Shown: positions 25,890 to 34,524 of the stretch, piece after piece
How the letters are laid out: each line of letters begins with the position of its first letter
Numbering within the stretch: position 1 is the first letter of the stretch
Source of the DNA: Zafaria cholistanensis
GTDB lineage: Bacteria > Actinomycetota > Actinomycetes > Actinomycetales > Micrococcaceae
DNA: 64,000 bases
Assembly (NCBI RefSeq): GCF_008580665.1
Contig: NZ_BKDJ01000001.1
Location: 1-64,000 of the forward strand
Reading direction: 5' to 3'
Made by a program: the position numbers and the translations under genes
Notes under the pieces: model-generated
The model's database searches: none
What the model was told of the DNA's origin: nothing
What the model saw: the letters and a program-made list of their open reading frames with translations, nothing else

Positions 25890-26378
25890 CTAGCGGAAGT
25901 TCACGAACTGCAGGTCGGCTTCCTCGAAGTCCCGCAGCAGGGCCATGGTGGCCTGCAGGTCATCGCGGGACTTGGAGGAGACGCGGAGCTCGTCACCTTG
26001 GATTTGGGACTTGACCGACTTGGGAGCTTCGTCGCGGATCAGCTTGTTGATCTTCTTGGCGATGTCCTGCGCGATGCCTTCCTTGATGGAGGCCTCGATG
26101 CGGTACTCCTTGCCGGAGGCGAACGGCTCGCCCGCGTCCAGGGACTTGAGGCTGATGTTGCGCTTGACCAGCTTGGACTGGAAGACGTCGAGGACGGCCT
26201 TGACGCGCTCCTCGGAGTTGGCCTTCATCAGGATCTTCTCGCCGCTGAAGTCGACCTCGGCGCCGACGCCCTTGAAGTCGTAGCGCTGGGCGATCTCCTT
26301 CTGGGCCTGGTTCAGCGCGTTGGCCACTTCCTGCTTGTCCACCTTGCTGACGACGTCGAACGTGGAATCGCTCGCCAT
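25890..26378 (-). CDS. yajQ: YajQ family nucleotide-binding protein
   Basis: Small cytoplasmic protein (162 aa) of the YajQ (DUF520) family, with the start ASDSTFDVVSKVDKQEV, then QRYDFKGVG and the end QFVNFR typical of the family. Members bind nucleotides; a Xanthomonas member is a cyclic-di-GMP effector, which cannot be assumed here. GGGAGGACC precedes the ATG. It stands alone on the minus strand, ending at the hairpin shared with htpX. Confidence 0.92.
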   Translation of the reverse strand: MASDSTFDVVSKVDKQEVANALNQAQKEIAQRYDFKGVGAEVDFSGEKILMKANSEERVKAVLDVFQSKLVKRNISLKSLDAGEPFASGKEYRIEASIKEGIAQDIAKKINKLIRDEAPKSVKSQIQGDELRVSSKSRDDLQATMALLRDFEEADLQFVNFR

Positions 26379-26522
26379 GAGGGTCCTCCCTGGGTAGGTT
26401 TTTGCTTTTCCTCCAGCCTACCGGAGCCGCGGTTTTCCGCGGGAAATTGGGGGTGGCGGCCCTCGATTCGAAATTGTGCGGAATCTTAGGTAGAGTATCT
26501 ACTCGTTCCACAAGGAACGTTC

Positions 26523-26604
26523 GGCAGATTACCCGAGCGGCCAAAGGGGGCTGACTGTAAATCAGCTGGCAATGCCTACGGGGGTTCGAATCCCTCATCT
26601 GCCA
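26523..26604 (+). tRNA. tRNA-Tyr (GTA)
   Basis: Class II tRNA of 82 bases. The 7-bp acceptor GGCAGAT/ATCTGCC, anticodon loop CTGTAAA with anticodon GTA at 26557-26559, a long variable arm and T-arm GGGGGTTCGAATCCCTC are all visible. The discriminator is A and CCA is not encoded. Confidence 0.95.
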
Positions 26605-26612
26605 CCGAACGT

Positions 26613-26656
26613 CGAAGGGCCTGTTTCCCGGCATCAGCCGGGAAACAGGCCCTTCG
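26613..26656 (+). terminator. Terminator after tRNA-Tyr
   Basis: CGAAGGGCCTGTTTCCCGGC pairs perfectly with its complement across ATCA, followed by GCTTTT. It separates the tRNA from rtcB. Confidence 0.88.
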
Positions 26657-26692
26657 GCTTTTCCGGGCCCCGCCGTGCTGTTAGCTTGAGGC

Positions 26693-27859
26693 GTGGAAAC
26701 CATCACGCCTCGGCTTCTGAATTGGGCGTCGATCCTCAGCGAAGAGACGCGGGGGCAGGCCCTGCGCACGTCCTCGCTGCCTTTCATCTACCCGCACGTG
26801 GCCCTGATGCCGGACGCCCACTTGGGGCTGGGGGCCACCGTCGGGTCGGTGATCCCCACGCTGGGAGCCATCATTCCGGCAGCCATCGGCGTGGACATTG
26901 GCTGCGGCATGATCGCGGTGCTCACACAGTACCGGGCCGCCGACCTCCCTCCCGACCGCCGGCCCCTGCGCGAAGCCATCGAACGCGCCATCCCGCTCTC
27001 CGCCGGCGGGTACAACCGCAAGGTGGTTGCCACGGCGGAGCCGCGCGTGCTGGAGATGCTGGAAATGGCCCTGGCCGCCGGTTTCGAGCCGGGCCGCTAC
27101 TCCGCGACCTGGGAGCGGCAACTGGGCACGCTCGGCTCGGGAAACCACTTCATCGAGGTCTGCCTGGATGAGGAGGACAGGGTGTGGCTCTTCCTGCACT
27201 CGGGCTCCCGGGGCATCGGCAACCGGATCGCCCAGCACCACATCACCGAGGCCCGGCTGCTCGCGAGGCAGCAACGCATCGAGCTGCCCGACCCGGACCT
27301 GGCGTACCTCACCGAGGGCACGGCGGAGTTCGACGCGTACATCCGCGAACTGCGCTGGGCCCAACACTTCGCGCTGCTCAACCGCGAGGAGATGATGGAC
27401 CGCGTGGTGCGCCAGTTCGAGGAATGGGTGGGCGGGCCCGTACGGGAGGCCCGGCGGATCAACTGCCACCACAACTTCACCCAACAGGAGACGCATTTCG
27501 GGAAAACGGTGTGGGTTTCCCGCAAGGGTGCCATCCGCACCGAGGCCGGCGAGGCCGGGCTGATCCCCGGCTCAATGGGCACGGCCTCATACGTGGTGGA
27601 GGGGCTGGGCAACCCGTGGGCGCTCAACTCCGCCCCGCACGGGGCCGGACGCGAATACTCGCGCAACGCGGCCCGGAAGATGTTTACGCACGAGCAGCTC
27701 CGCGCGGCCATGCAAGGCATCGAGTTCCGGGACACGGACGCGTTTGTCGACGAGATTCCGGCCGCCTACAAACCGATCGACCGGGTCATGGAGGATTCAC
27801 GCGACCTGGTGCGGATCCGGCACCGGCTGCGCCAGTTGATCAACGTCAAGGGCGACTGA
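26693..27859 (+). CDS. rtcB: RtcB-type RNA ligase
   Basis: GTP- and Mn-dependent RNA ligase (388 aa) joining 2',3'-cyclic phosphate or 3'-phosphate ends to 5'-OH ends, used in RNA repair. Metal-binding residues are in GVDIGCGM, GSGNHFIEV and INCHHNF; the His that takes GMP is in APHGAGREYSR. Length fits the short bacterial RtcB class. The GTG start is 5-6 bases after TTAGCTT, fitting a leaderless mRNA. No RtcA, archease, PrfH or nuclease gene is adjacent; the only RNA neighbour is tRNA-Tyr, 88 bases upstream. Confidence 0.94.
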   Translation: METITPRLLNWASILSEETRGQALRTSSLPFIYPHVALMPDAHLGLGATVGSVIPTLGAIIPAAIGVDIGCGMIAVLTQYRAADLPPDRRPLREAIERAIPLSAGGYNRKVVATAEPRVLEMLEMALAAGFEPGRYSATWERQLGTLGSGNHFIEVCLDEEDRVWLFLHSGSRGIGNRIAQHHITEARLLARQQRIELPDPDLAYLTEGTAEFDAYIRELRWAQHFALLNREEMMDRVVRQFEEWVGGPVREARRINCHHNFTQQETHFGKTVWVSRKGAIRTEAGEAGLIPGSMGTASYVVEGLGNPWALNSAPHGAGREYSRNAARKMFTHEQLRAAMQGIEFRDTDAFVDEIPAAYKPIDRVMEDSRDLVRIRHRLRQLINVKGD

Positions 27860-27889
27860 ACCCGGCCGCCGGACCGCACCGCCCGGGCC

Positions 27890-28303
27890 CTATGCGGCCA
27901 TCCGGCCCTCCTGGGTCCGCAGGTAGAGGTCCCACAGGATGAATTGGTCCTTGGGGGCGGCGCCCATGACCGCGTTATAGTGCGCCCACTGCCAGCCGGT
28001 GGCCCCGTTCGAATCGGGGGGAGCGGGCGGGCAGGTGCCCGGGGTGGTCCACAGCCCGCCGGCCCAGATGGCGTCGATCGGCCCGGCGCTGGTGGCGCTC
28101 GAGCCCGGGTCTGCCAGCGCGCGGGGCAGCTTGGTCCGCTGCTGGATCCGGGCGGCCTCCCCAAAGGCGAACGGCTCCGATTTCAGGGTCTCCACCGACC
28201 CCAGGTAGAGGCCCTCGTATTCCTCCGCCAGTTCGACGCTCCTGCGGAGGGCATCGCGGAGCGGTCGACCTTCGATGATCAGGAGCAGGGTGCTGCGCGG
28301 CAT
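27890..28303 (-). CDS. Protein of unknown function (137 aa)
   Basis: No family is recognised. The first 60 residues look like an ordered helix-rich domain (SVELAEEYEGLYLGSVETLK); the middle is Gly/Pro-rich (GGLWTTPGTCPPAPPDSNG); the C-terminus is aromatic (WQWAHYNAVMG, QFILWDLYLRTQEGRM). No signal peptide or membrane helix. AAGGACA lies before the ATG. It is convergent with rtcB, 30 bases apart, and divergent from the thioredoxin gene. GC-rich third positions support it as a real gene. Confidence 0.6.
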   Translation of the reverse strand: MPRSTLLLIIEGRPLRDALRRSVELAEEYEGLYLGSVETLKSEPFAFGEAARIQQRTKLPRALADPGSSATSAGPIDAIWAGGLWTTPGTCPPAPPDSNGATGWQWAHYNAVMGAAPKDQFILWDLYLRTQEGRMAA

Positions 28304-28450
28304 GGTCTTGTCCTTTCGTCGCGGCCCATCGGGTTTTAGACGCTAGGGTGCCGCCGGGGAGGGGGGACAGGGGCGCGTGCCCGGATGTGGATAACCCCTC
28401 AAGCCCTCCACAGCGGGACCGCAGGGGAGACACCCGGCCCGTGCAGCCGC

Positions 28451-28456
28451 TACCGT
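28451..28456 (+). promoter_or_regulatory. -10 box of the thioredoxin gene (leaderless)
   Basis: TACCGT, 6 bases before the ATG at 28463. Confidence 0.4.
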
Positions 28457-28462
28457 GGAGCA

Positions 28463-28837
28463 ATGGCAACCATTGACATCACTGAAGCCCAGTTCGCGCA
28501 GACCATCGAGGAGAACGAGATCGTCTTCGTCGATTTCTGGGCGGCCTGGTGCGGCCCGTGCCGCCAGTTCGCCCCGGTGTACCAGCAGGTTTCGGAGAAG
28601 TTCCCGGAGATCACCTTCGCCAAGGTGGACACCGAGGCCGAGCAGGGGCTCGCCAGGGCCGCCGGCATCACGTCGATCCCGACCCTCATGGCCTTCCGCG
28701 ACAAGGTGCTGGTCTTCTCCCAGCCGGGAGCGCTGGCCGCGTCCCAGTTGGAAGACCTGGTCGAGGCCGTGAAGGGCATTGACATGGAAGAAGTCCACGC
28801 GCAGATCGCCGAGCAGCAGGGCTCCTCCGCCCAGTAG
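28463..28837 (+). CDS. Thioredoxin
   Basis: Cytoplasmic thioredoxin-fold protein (124 aa), about 15 residues longer than E. coli thioredoxin at the C-terminus. The active site is FWAAWCGPCRQFAPVY with CGPC near residue 30, and the cis-Pro is in ITSIPTLMAF. It reduces protein disulfides. No thioredoxin reductase gene is adjacent. The start matches a leaderless-type -10 box and the frame upstream has no thioredoxin features. Confidence 0.93.
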   Translation: MATIDITEAQFAQTIEENEIVFVDFWAAWCGPCRQFAPVYQQVSEKFPEITFAKVDTEAEQGLARAAGITSIPTLMAFRDKVLVFSQPGALAASQLEDLVEAVKGIDMEEVHAQIAEQQGSSAQ

Positions 28838-28916
28838 TCCCCGCGGCCGGGCTGCGGCGGGGCGGCCAGCCCCGTTCCGGCTGACCCCATTCCGGCCGGA
28901 ACGGAGTCGGCGGGAA

Positions 28917-29969
28917 TTACAGCTGGCCCTGGGCCAGCAGGTGGTTCGGCAACCGGTTTCCTGGGGCCTTGGCGCGGATCCCGATGAGTTCACGGGCATG
29001 GGCATGCAGTGCACGGTCCTCGTCCGAAACCGGCACCCAGGGCCGGACCGGGACGGCCGTTCCCGTCTCGTCCCGGGTGACCATCACCGTCATGCAATTG
29101 GTGGTCAGCTCCATCTCCCGCGATTTCGGGTCCCCGGAACGTACGTTCACCGCCACGTGCATGCCCTTGTTGCCCGTGTAGACCAGCCGGGCCTCGACCT
29201 CCACCAGATGCCCGATCAGCAGTGGCCGGTAGAAACGAACGCCGCCGGAGAATACCGCCACGGTGTCCCGCCCGCAGTAGCGCGTGGAGCAGACGTAGGC
29301 CGCCTCGTCGATCCAGTCCATCACGATGCCGCCGTGGACCTTGCCGCCCCAGTTCACGTCGGAGGGCGCGGCCATGAACCGCAGCACCACCGACTCCGAG
29401 GTTCCGGCACTGGTGTACGCCACCCGCTTCATGGATGCGGAGATCTCCTCCCGGACCTTGATCCGGGCCACCGCGTAGTCGCGCTGCTGGATCTCCTGCG
29501 GCGTGGAGGGCACGAACTCCGGCACCGGCACCGGCTTCCCGTCGTCGCCCACGGCCACGAAGATCACCAGGCACTGGCTCCGGGCCACCGCCGGGACAGT
29601 GCCAAAGGTGCGGGGATCACCCGAGGTAACGGTGGTCAGGATGTGCATGGAGGTGCGCCCCGTGTGCACGATCCGGGCCTCCACCTCCACCATGTCCCCA
29701 ACCTCCACTGGGGCGGCGAAGTGGATGTTGCCCACGTATGCGGTCACGCAGTACGCCTTCGCCCATCCGACCGCCACCGCGTAGGCCGCCTTGTCCACCC
29801 ACTCCAAAATGGTGCCCGCGTCGACGGACCCGCTGTGCCCCAGGTCCATCGGCGCGGCCAGGAAGCGCAACGTCACCACGTTGGAGGCAGGTCCGGGGAT
29901 TCCGGCCCCGGCCCCGGCGGGCAGGACCCCGGCGGGCAGGACCCTGGCGGACTCGTTCTCATGGGCCAT
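28917..29969 (-). CDS. Acyl-CoA thioesterase with two hotdog domains
   Basis: Cytoplasmic acyl-CoA hydrolase (350 aa) built of two 4HBT hotdog domains, about residues 20-150 and 190-320. The domains repeat the same motifs: VVTLRFLAAPMDLGHSG and VVLRFMAAPSDVNWGGK, then ILEWVDKAAY and VMDWIDEAAY, as in the ACOT7/YciA class. The product is free fatty acid and CoA; chain preference is unknown. The ATG at 29969 has GAGGGGAAG 8 bases upstream, which excludes the longer frame. It is convergent with the thioredoxin gene. Confidence 0.9.
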   Translation of the reverse strand: MAHENESARVLPAGVLPAGAGAGIPGPASNVVTLRFLAAPMDLGHSGSVDAGTILEWVDKAAYAVAVGWAKAYCVTAYVGNIHFAAPVEVGDMVEVEARIVHTGRTSMHILTTVTSGDPRTFGTVPAVARSQCLVIFVAVGDDGKPVPVPEFVPSTPQEIQQRDYAVARIKVREEISASMKRVAYTSAGTSESVVLRFMAAPSDVNWGGKVHGGIVMDWIDEAAYVCSTRYCGRDTVAVFSGGVRFYRPLLIGHLVEVEARLVYTGNKGMHVAVNVRSGDPKSREMELTTNCMTVMVTRDETGTAVPVRPWVPVSDEDRALHAHARELIGIRAKAPGNRLPNHLLAQGQL

Positions 29970-30080
29970 GGCGTGCTTCCCCTCGGTGCGGGCCGGGCGG
30001 TGGCGCCGGCGGTCGGAACCCGTATGAAGTGGGTCCCAACGTAGCACCGCGGGCGGGCGCGCGGTGGTGGAACAGAGCGG

Positions 30081-31196
30081 CTACCGGCGGCGGTGGTCTT
30101 CCGGGGACAGCCGGGGACCGTACGACGGCTTGCGGAAGCCGGTGAGCCCCAGCATCCGCACGAAGCGCTGCCGGTGCCCGGCCCACGGCTCAAGCAGGCG
30201 CAGCATGCCGGCATCGTCAGTCTTGCGTCCGGTCAGGGCGTAACCCACCCACGCGGCGAGATGGAAGTCGCCCACGGAAACCGAGTCCGGGTCGCCGTGC
30301 GTGCGCTGGAGCACCTCCGCGGCAGTCCACGGACCAATGCCCGGCACCGTCTGCAGCGTGGCGGAGACCCCGTCCGTAAGTTCCCGGGACCCCAAGCGGT
30401 CCAGCCCGGCCGCGGCCTCGGCGGCCCGCAGGATCGTCATGGAGCGTTTGGCATCGACCCGCGCGGCGTGCCATTCCCAGCTGGGAACCCGGCGCAGCGC
30501 GTGCGCGTCGGGTGCGACCGCCATGCCTTCGGGCACCGGTCCGGGGGCGGGGGACCCAAAGCGGCGCACCAGGTAGCGCCACGCGTAGCGGGCCTCGATA
30601 ACGGTGACCTTCTGCTCCAGGATGGCCGGGACCAGGGCGTCGAAGACCCGTCCGGTGGCGGGCAGGCGCAGCCCCGGGTTGCGCCGCCGGGCCTCGTTCA
30701 CGGCACGGGGGAGCGAGGCCCGGAACCCGGACTCGTCGAAGCCGGACCAGTCGTCCCCGGCGCCGAGCAGACGCGGCACCCCGGCCAGGGCTGCCCGAGC
30801 CCCCGGCCCCCAGGCGCGGATCCGCACCGGAGAGGAAGGCCCCCCGAAGGAGTGGCCTGCTGGGGAGGAATGGGGTGGCGGTTCCGCAACGGCTGGTTTT
30901 GCGGCGCCTGGTTCCGCGGCCACCGGGCCCGCCGCGGGCTGGGTCAGCCGCAGGGACGCGGGCCCTTCCGGGGTGGAAAAGCACAACCAGGCCTCGCCGC
31001 GGCCCACCCGCGTGCAGGGATCGTGGGTTCCGCGCTGCAGGACGGAGAGCGTCGACTCCAGCGAGTACGGGCCCTGGGGCACCCACACCGAGGTGGCCGC
31101 AGGGGCCGTTCCGGGATGGCCGCCGGCGTGGAGGGGGGAAGCGGGAAGGCTGCTGGGCACCCTCCCATGCTCCCACGGCTGCCCCACCTGCCCCAT
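30081..31196 (-). CDS. AlkA-like DNA-3-methyladenine glycosylase
   Basis: Base-excision DNA repair glycosylase of the HhH-GPD superfamily (371 aa from this start). The C-terminal two thirds hold the fold: LVPAILEQKVTVIEARYAWR, the helix-hairpin-helix LQTVPGIGPWTAAEVLQR, and the catalytic-Asp region SVSVGDFHLAAWVGYAL. The N-terminal part, with VWVPQGPYSLESTLSVLQRG, matches the AlkA-type N-terminal domain of actinobacteria, interrupted by a Pro/Ala-rich linker. The start is uncertain; ATG 31196 has GGGGGC upstream and the longer open frame is an antisense shadow of cbs. Confidence 0.85.
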   Translation of the reverse strand: MGQVGQPWEHGRVPSSLPASPLHAGGHPGTAPAATSVWVPQGPYSLESTLSVLQRGTHDPCTRVGRGEAWLCFSTPEGPASLRLTQPAAGPVAAEPGAAKPAVAEPPPHSSPAGHSFGGPSSPVRIRAWGPGARAALAGVPRLLGAGDDWSGFDESGFRASLPRAVNEARRRNPGLRLPATGRVFDALVPAILEQKVTVIEARYAWRYLVRRFGSPAPGPVPEGMAVAPDAHALRRVPSWEWHAARVDAKRSMTILRAAEAAAGLDRLGSRELTDGVSATLQTVPGIGPWTAAEVLQRTHGDPDSVSVGDFHLAAWVGYALTGRKTDDAGMLRLLEPWAGHRQRFVRMLGLTGFRKPSYGPRLSPEDHRRR

Positions 31197-31369
31197 ACCG
31201 CTGCCCCCGCCGTCGCCTTTCGCCCCGCAGCCGCCCCACGGCGCGGTGGCGTCCCCCGGGCAGTGGCTTCCCCCTGCGCGGTGCCGTCCCCTGCGCGGTG
31301 CCGTCCCGGAAGGCCCAAACCGTGCTTCCCGCAGCGTCATTTCCGCTGCGCCGCGGGACCGGGCGCCGG

Positions 31370-31375
31370 TAGAGT
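31370..31375 (+). promoter_or_regulatory. -10 box of cbs (leaderless)
   Basis: TAGAGT, 7 bases before the cbs ATG. Confidence 0.5.
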
Positions 31376-31382
31376 CTGGCGT

Positions 31383-32759
31383 ATGAAATACGCCAATTCC
31401 GTTCTGGACCTGATCGGCCACACGCCCCTGGTGAAACTCAACAGGGTCACTGAGGGGGTGCGCGCCACCGTCCTGGTGAAGCTCGAGTACCTGAATCCGG
31501 GCGGGTCCATCAAGGACCGCATCGCGCTGAAGATGGTGGAAAACGCCGAGGCCTCCGGCGAGCTGAAGCCCGGCGGAACGATCGTCGAGCCGACCTCCGG
31601 CAACACCGGCGTCGGCCTGGCCCTGGTCGGCCAGATCAAGGGCTACAAGACGATCTTCGTCACCCCCGACAAGGTGGGCGAGGAAAAGCGTGACGTGCTG
31701 CGCGCCTACGGCGCCGACGTGGTGGTCACCCCGACCGCCGTCGCCCCGGACAGCCCCGAGTCCTACTACGGCGTCTCCGACCGCCTGGTCACCGAGATTC
31801 CCGGCGCCTACAAGCCGGACCAGTTCTCCAACCCGGCCGCCCCGGAGAGCCACTACGAGTCCACCGGCCCGGAGATCTGGGAGGACACCGACGGTACGGT
31901 GACCCACGTGGTCATCGGTGCCGGCACCGGCGGCACCATCACCGGCACCGGACGCTACCTCAAGACCGTGTCCAGGGACCGGGCCTCCGGTCCCGTGCGC
32001 ATCATCGGCGCGGACCCCGACGGCTCCGTCTACTCCGGCGGCACCGGCCGCCCGTACTTCGTTGAGGGCGTCGGGGAAGACATGTGGCCGGGCAACTACG
32101 ACCCGTCCGTGCCGGACGAGGTCCTGGCGGTCACCGACGCCGAGGCGTTCGCGATGACCCGGCGGCTGGCCCGCGAGGAGGGCCTGCTCGTTGGCGGATC
32201 CTCCGGCATGGCCGTGGTCGCCGCGCTGCGCGTGGCACGGGACCTCCCGGAGGATGCGGTCGTGGTGGTGATCCTGCCCGACGGCGGACGCGGCTACCTG
32301 GCGAAGATCTTCAACGATACCTGGATGAGGAACTACGGGTTCCTCTCCGGCGGCGAGGAGGCAACGGTCGAACAGGCGCTGTCCGCCAAGTCCTCCGCCG
32401 TCCCGGCGCTGGTGCACACCCGTGCGAACGCATCGATCCGGGACGCGGTCGCACTGATGCGGGAGTACGGCGTGGATGCGCTCCCGGTGCTCTCCCAGGA
32501 GCCTCCGGTCCGGATGGGCGAGGTCCTCGGCACCCTTGACGGACGCACCCTCACCTCCGCCCTGCTTTCGGGAGAGGCCACGCTGGACGACCCGGTGAGC
32601 GCCCACGCCGGCCCCGTCCTGCCGCTGGTCGGCGCCCTGGAGGACCTTTCCGTCGCCCGGCGCAAGCTGGAGGAGGCCGATGCCCTGCTGGTCACCCGCG
32701 GCGGCGAACCCGTCGGCGTCCTGACCCGCCACGACCTGCTGACCTACCTCACTAACTAA
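31383..32759 (+). CDS. cbs: Cystathionine beta-synthase
   Basis: PLP enzyme (458 aa) condensing serine and homocysteine to cystathionine, first step of reverse transsulfuration. The PLP Lys is in NPGGSIKDR (about residue 44), phosphate loop GAGTGGTITGTG, and PTSGNTGVGLALVG typical of the family. The C-terminal 120 residues hold two CBS domains, giving the full-length form rather than the short cysteine synthase. metB follows 8 bases later, so both form an operon for cysteine/methionine interconversion. The frame upstream of the ATG is antisense to the glycosylase gene and not used. Confidence 0.95.
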   Translation: MKYANSVLDLIGHTPLVKLNRVTEGVRATVLVKLEYLNPGGSIKDRIALKMVENAEASGELKPGGTIVEPTSGNTGVGLALVGQIKGYKTIFVTPDKVGEEKRDVLRAYGADVVVTPTAVAPDSPESYYGVSDRLVTEIPGAYKPDQFSNPAAPESHYESTGPEIWEDTDGTVTHVVIGAGTGGTITGTGRYLKTVSRDRASGPVRIIGADPDGSVYSGGTGRPYFVEGVGEDMWPGNYDPSVPDEVLAVTDAEAFAMTRRLAREEGLLVGGSSGMAVVAALRVARDLPEDAVVVVILPDGGRGYLAKIFNDTWMRNYGFLSGGEEATVEQALSAKSSAVPALVHTRANASIRDAVALMREYGVDALPVLSQEPPVRMGEVLGTLDGRTLTSALLSGEATLDDPVSAHAGPVLPLVGALEDLSVARRKLEEADALLVTRGGEPVGVLTRHDLLTYLTN

Positions 32760-32767
32760 GGAACGTG

Positions 32768-33925
32768 ATGAGCACCGAAAACCCCGGGTTCAACACCCGC
32801 GCCATCCACGCCGGACAGGCCTTCGAGCCGCGCACCGGGGCCGTCGTCCCGCCGCTGCACTTCAGCACCACCTATGCCCAGGACGGCATTGGCGGGCTGC
32901 GCGGCGGCTACGAGTACGGCCGCGGCGGCAACCCCACCCGCGACTCGCTGCAGGAGCAGCTGGCCGCGGTCGAGGGCGGCGCCCACGCCTACTCGTTTGG
33001 CTCCGGCCTGGCCGCCGAGGACTCCCTGATCCGGGCGGTGGCCCGTCCGGGCGACCACATCGTCCTGGGCAACGACGCCTATGGCGGCACCTACCGCCTG
33101 ATCAGCCGGGTGCTGGGCCCGTGGGGCATCGGCAATACCCCGGTGGACATGTCCGACCTCGACGCGGTCCGCGCGGCCGTCGCGGCGAACCGGACGCGGC
33201 TGCTGTGGGTGGAGACCCCCTCCAACCCGCTGATGAAGATTTCCGACATCGCGGCCCTGGCCGGGATCGCCCACGAGGCCGGCGCGCTGCTGGTCGTGGA
33301 CAACACCTTCGCCTCCCCGGCACTGCAGCAGCCGCTGTCCCTGGGCGCGGACGTCGTGGTCCATTCCACGACCAAGTACATCGGCGGCCACTCGGACGTC
33401 GTCGGCGGCGCCGTCGTGGTGAACGATGCGGAACTGGCGGAAAAGATCGGGTTCGTCCAGTTCGCCGTTGGCGCCGTGTCCGGCCCCATGGACGCCTTCC
33501 TGACCACCCGCGGACTGAAGACTTTGGGCGTGCGCATGGCGAAGCACTCCGCCAACGCGCAGGCCGTGGCCGAATGGCTCTCCGGCCGCCCGGAGGTGGA
33601 GGCAGTCCTTTACCCCGGCCTGCCCGGCCACCCCGGCCACGAGCTGGCCAAGAGCCAAATGAGCGGCTTCGGCGGCATGGTGTCCGTGCAGTTCGCCGGC
33701 GGCGAGGCCGCCGCCCGCAAGGTTGCCGAGTCCACCACCGTCTTCACCCTGGCCGAGTCGCTGGGCGGCATCGAATCCCTGGTGAACTACCCATCGGAGA
33801 TGACCCACGCGTCCGTGAAGGGCACCGAGTTGGCCGTCCCGGTCAACCTGCTGCGCTTCTCGGTGGGCATTGAGGACGTGGAGGACCTCATCGCGGACCT
33901 TGAGCAGGCGTTCGCGGCGCTGTAG
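32768..33925 (+). CDS. metB: Cystathionine gamma-synthase/lyase
   Basis: PLP enzyme (385 aa) of the Cys/Met metabolism family. Conserved blocks are FNTRAIHAGQ, YGRGGNPTRDSL, the PLP Lys in VVHSTTKYIGGHSD, and GGIESLVNYPSEMTHAS. In actinobacteria such proteins adjoining cbs may act as cystathionine gamma-synthase or gamma-lyase; the sequence does not settle which. AAGGA at the cbs stop lies 5 bases before the ATG at 32768, which favours it over the GTG one codon earlier. A strong terminator follows. Confidence 0.93.
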   Translation: MSTENPGFNTRAIHAGQAFEPRTGAVVPPLHFSTTYAQDGIGGLRGGYEYGRGGNPTRDSLQEQLAAVEGGAHAYSFGSGLAAEDSLIRAVARPGDHIVLGNDAYGGTYRLISRVLGPWGIGNTPVDMSDLDAVRAAVAANRTRLLWVETPSNPLMKISDIAALAGIAHEAGALLVVDNTFASPALQQPLSLGADVVVHSTTKYIGGHSDVVGGAVVVNDAELAEKIGFVQFAVGAVSGPMDAFLTTRGLKTLGVRMAKHSANAQAVAEWLSGRPEVEAVLYPGLPGHPGHELAKSQMSGFGGMVSVQFAGGEAAARKVAESTTVFTLAESLGGIESLVNYPSEMTHASVKGTELAVPVNLLRFSVGIEDVEDLIADLEQAFAAL

Positions 33926-33941
33926 GCCAACCGGCCCCGAA

Positions 33942-33987
33942 CACAACGGAGGGTCCCCGGCTTCCCTGCCGGGGACCCTCCGTTGTG
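33942..33987. terminator. Terminator of cbs-metB
   Basis: CACAACGGAGGGTCCCCGGC pairs perfectly with its complement around TTCCCT. The arms are symmetric and may also stop the opposing small gene. Confidence 0.88.
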
Positions 33988-34049
33988 CCCGGGACGGCCG
34001 CGGTTGGCCCGGCCCGGGCCCGCATGCCTCCACAGCCCGGGCAGCGCAG

Positions 34050-34469
34050 CTAGCGGGCTGTGCCGGCGGCCTTGCGGGCGGCCTTGCGCTGGGCGCGGGC
34101 GGCCGCGGCTTGGGCCTTGAAGTGGCGCAGGCTCGGAGGCAGCCACAGCAGGACGACGCCCGCCAGCAGCGCCACGGCCATGGAACTCAGGCGCGGCCCG
34201 CGGAAAAGCAGCGGAAGCCCCGCAATGAGCCCAAAAGTGGTCAACAGCCCGCGCCCGGCGAGCCTGCCGCGGAACAGGTGCCACGCGCCGTAGCCGACCA
34301 CCAGTCCCAGGAACAAAAGAAATACGGAGAGCGCGAAGAGCCCGGCCGGGCCGGTGGCGTTTTCCGCCTGCGCGTTGCCGAACGTGGCGGCGGCGAGCAC
34401 CAGCAGGGCGGCGGCGGACACCGACCACCACCACACGGCGGTCCGCAGGGTCCAGGGGAAATCCTTCAT
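34050..34469 (-). CDS. Membrane protein of unknown function (139 aa)
   Basis: No family is recognised. Four hydrophobic segments are visible (residues about 12-30, 42-65, 73-88, 92-108), then a basic Ala/Arg/Lys-rich tail (FKAQAAAARAQRKAARKAAG). The N-terminus MKDFPWTLRTAVWWWSV is aromatic. The ATG is 6 bases after TAGGCT, suggesting a leaderless mRNA. Divergent from the MOSC gene. Confidence 0.7.
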   Translation of the reverse strand: MKDFPWTLRTAVWWWSVSAAALLVLAAATFGNAQAENATGPAGLFALSVFLLFLGLVVGYGAWHLFRGRLAGRGLLTTFGLIAGLPLLFRGPRLSSMAVALLAGVVLLWLPPSLRHFKAQAAAARAQRKAARKAAGTAR

Positions 34470-34475
34470 GCCCCG

Positions 34476-34481
34476 AGCCTA
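34476..34481 (-). promoter_or_regulatory. -10 box of the 139-aa membrane protein (leaderless)
   Basis: TAGGCT on the minus strand, 6 bases before the ATG at 34469. Confidence 0.5.
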
Positions 34482-34512
34482 ACGGAGCGGGCGGGGCCGG
34501 CCGCTCCCGCGC

Positions 34513-34518
34513 TACGCT
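34513..34518 (+). promoter_or_regulatory. -10 box of the MOSC gene (leaderless)
   Basis: TACGCT, 6 bases before the ATG at 34525. It lies 31 bases from the divergent TAGGCT, so the two promoters share one short region. Confidence 0.45.
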
Positions 34519-34524
34519 GGTGGC

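Noticed and set aside
26693-28303. RtcB and the 137-aa gene as an RNA-damage defence pair
   Set aside because: The genes are convergent, not co-transcribed, and the second protein shows no nuclease motif.
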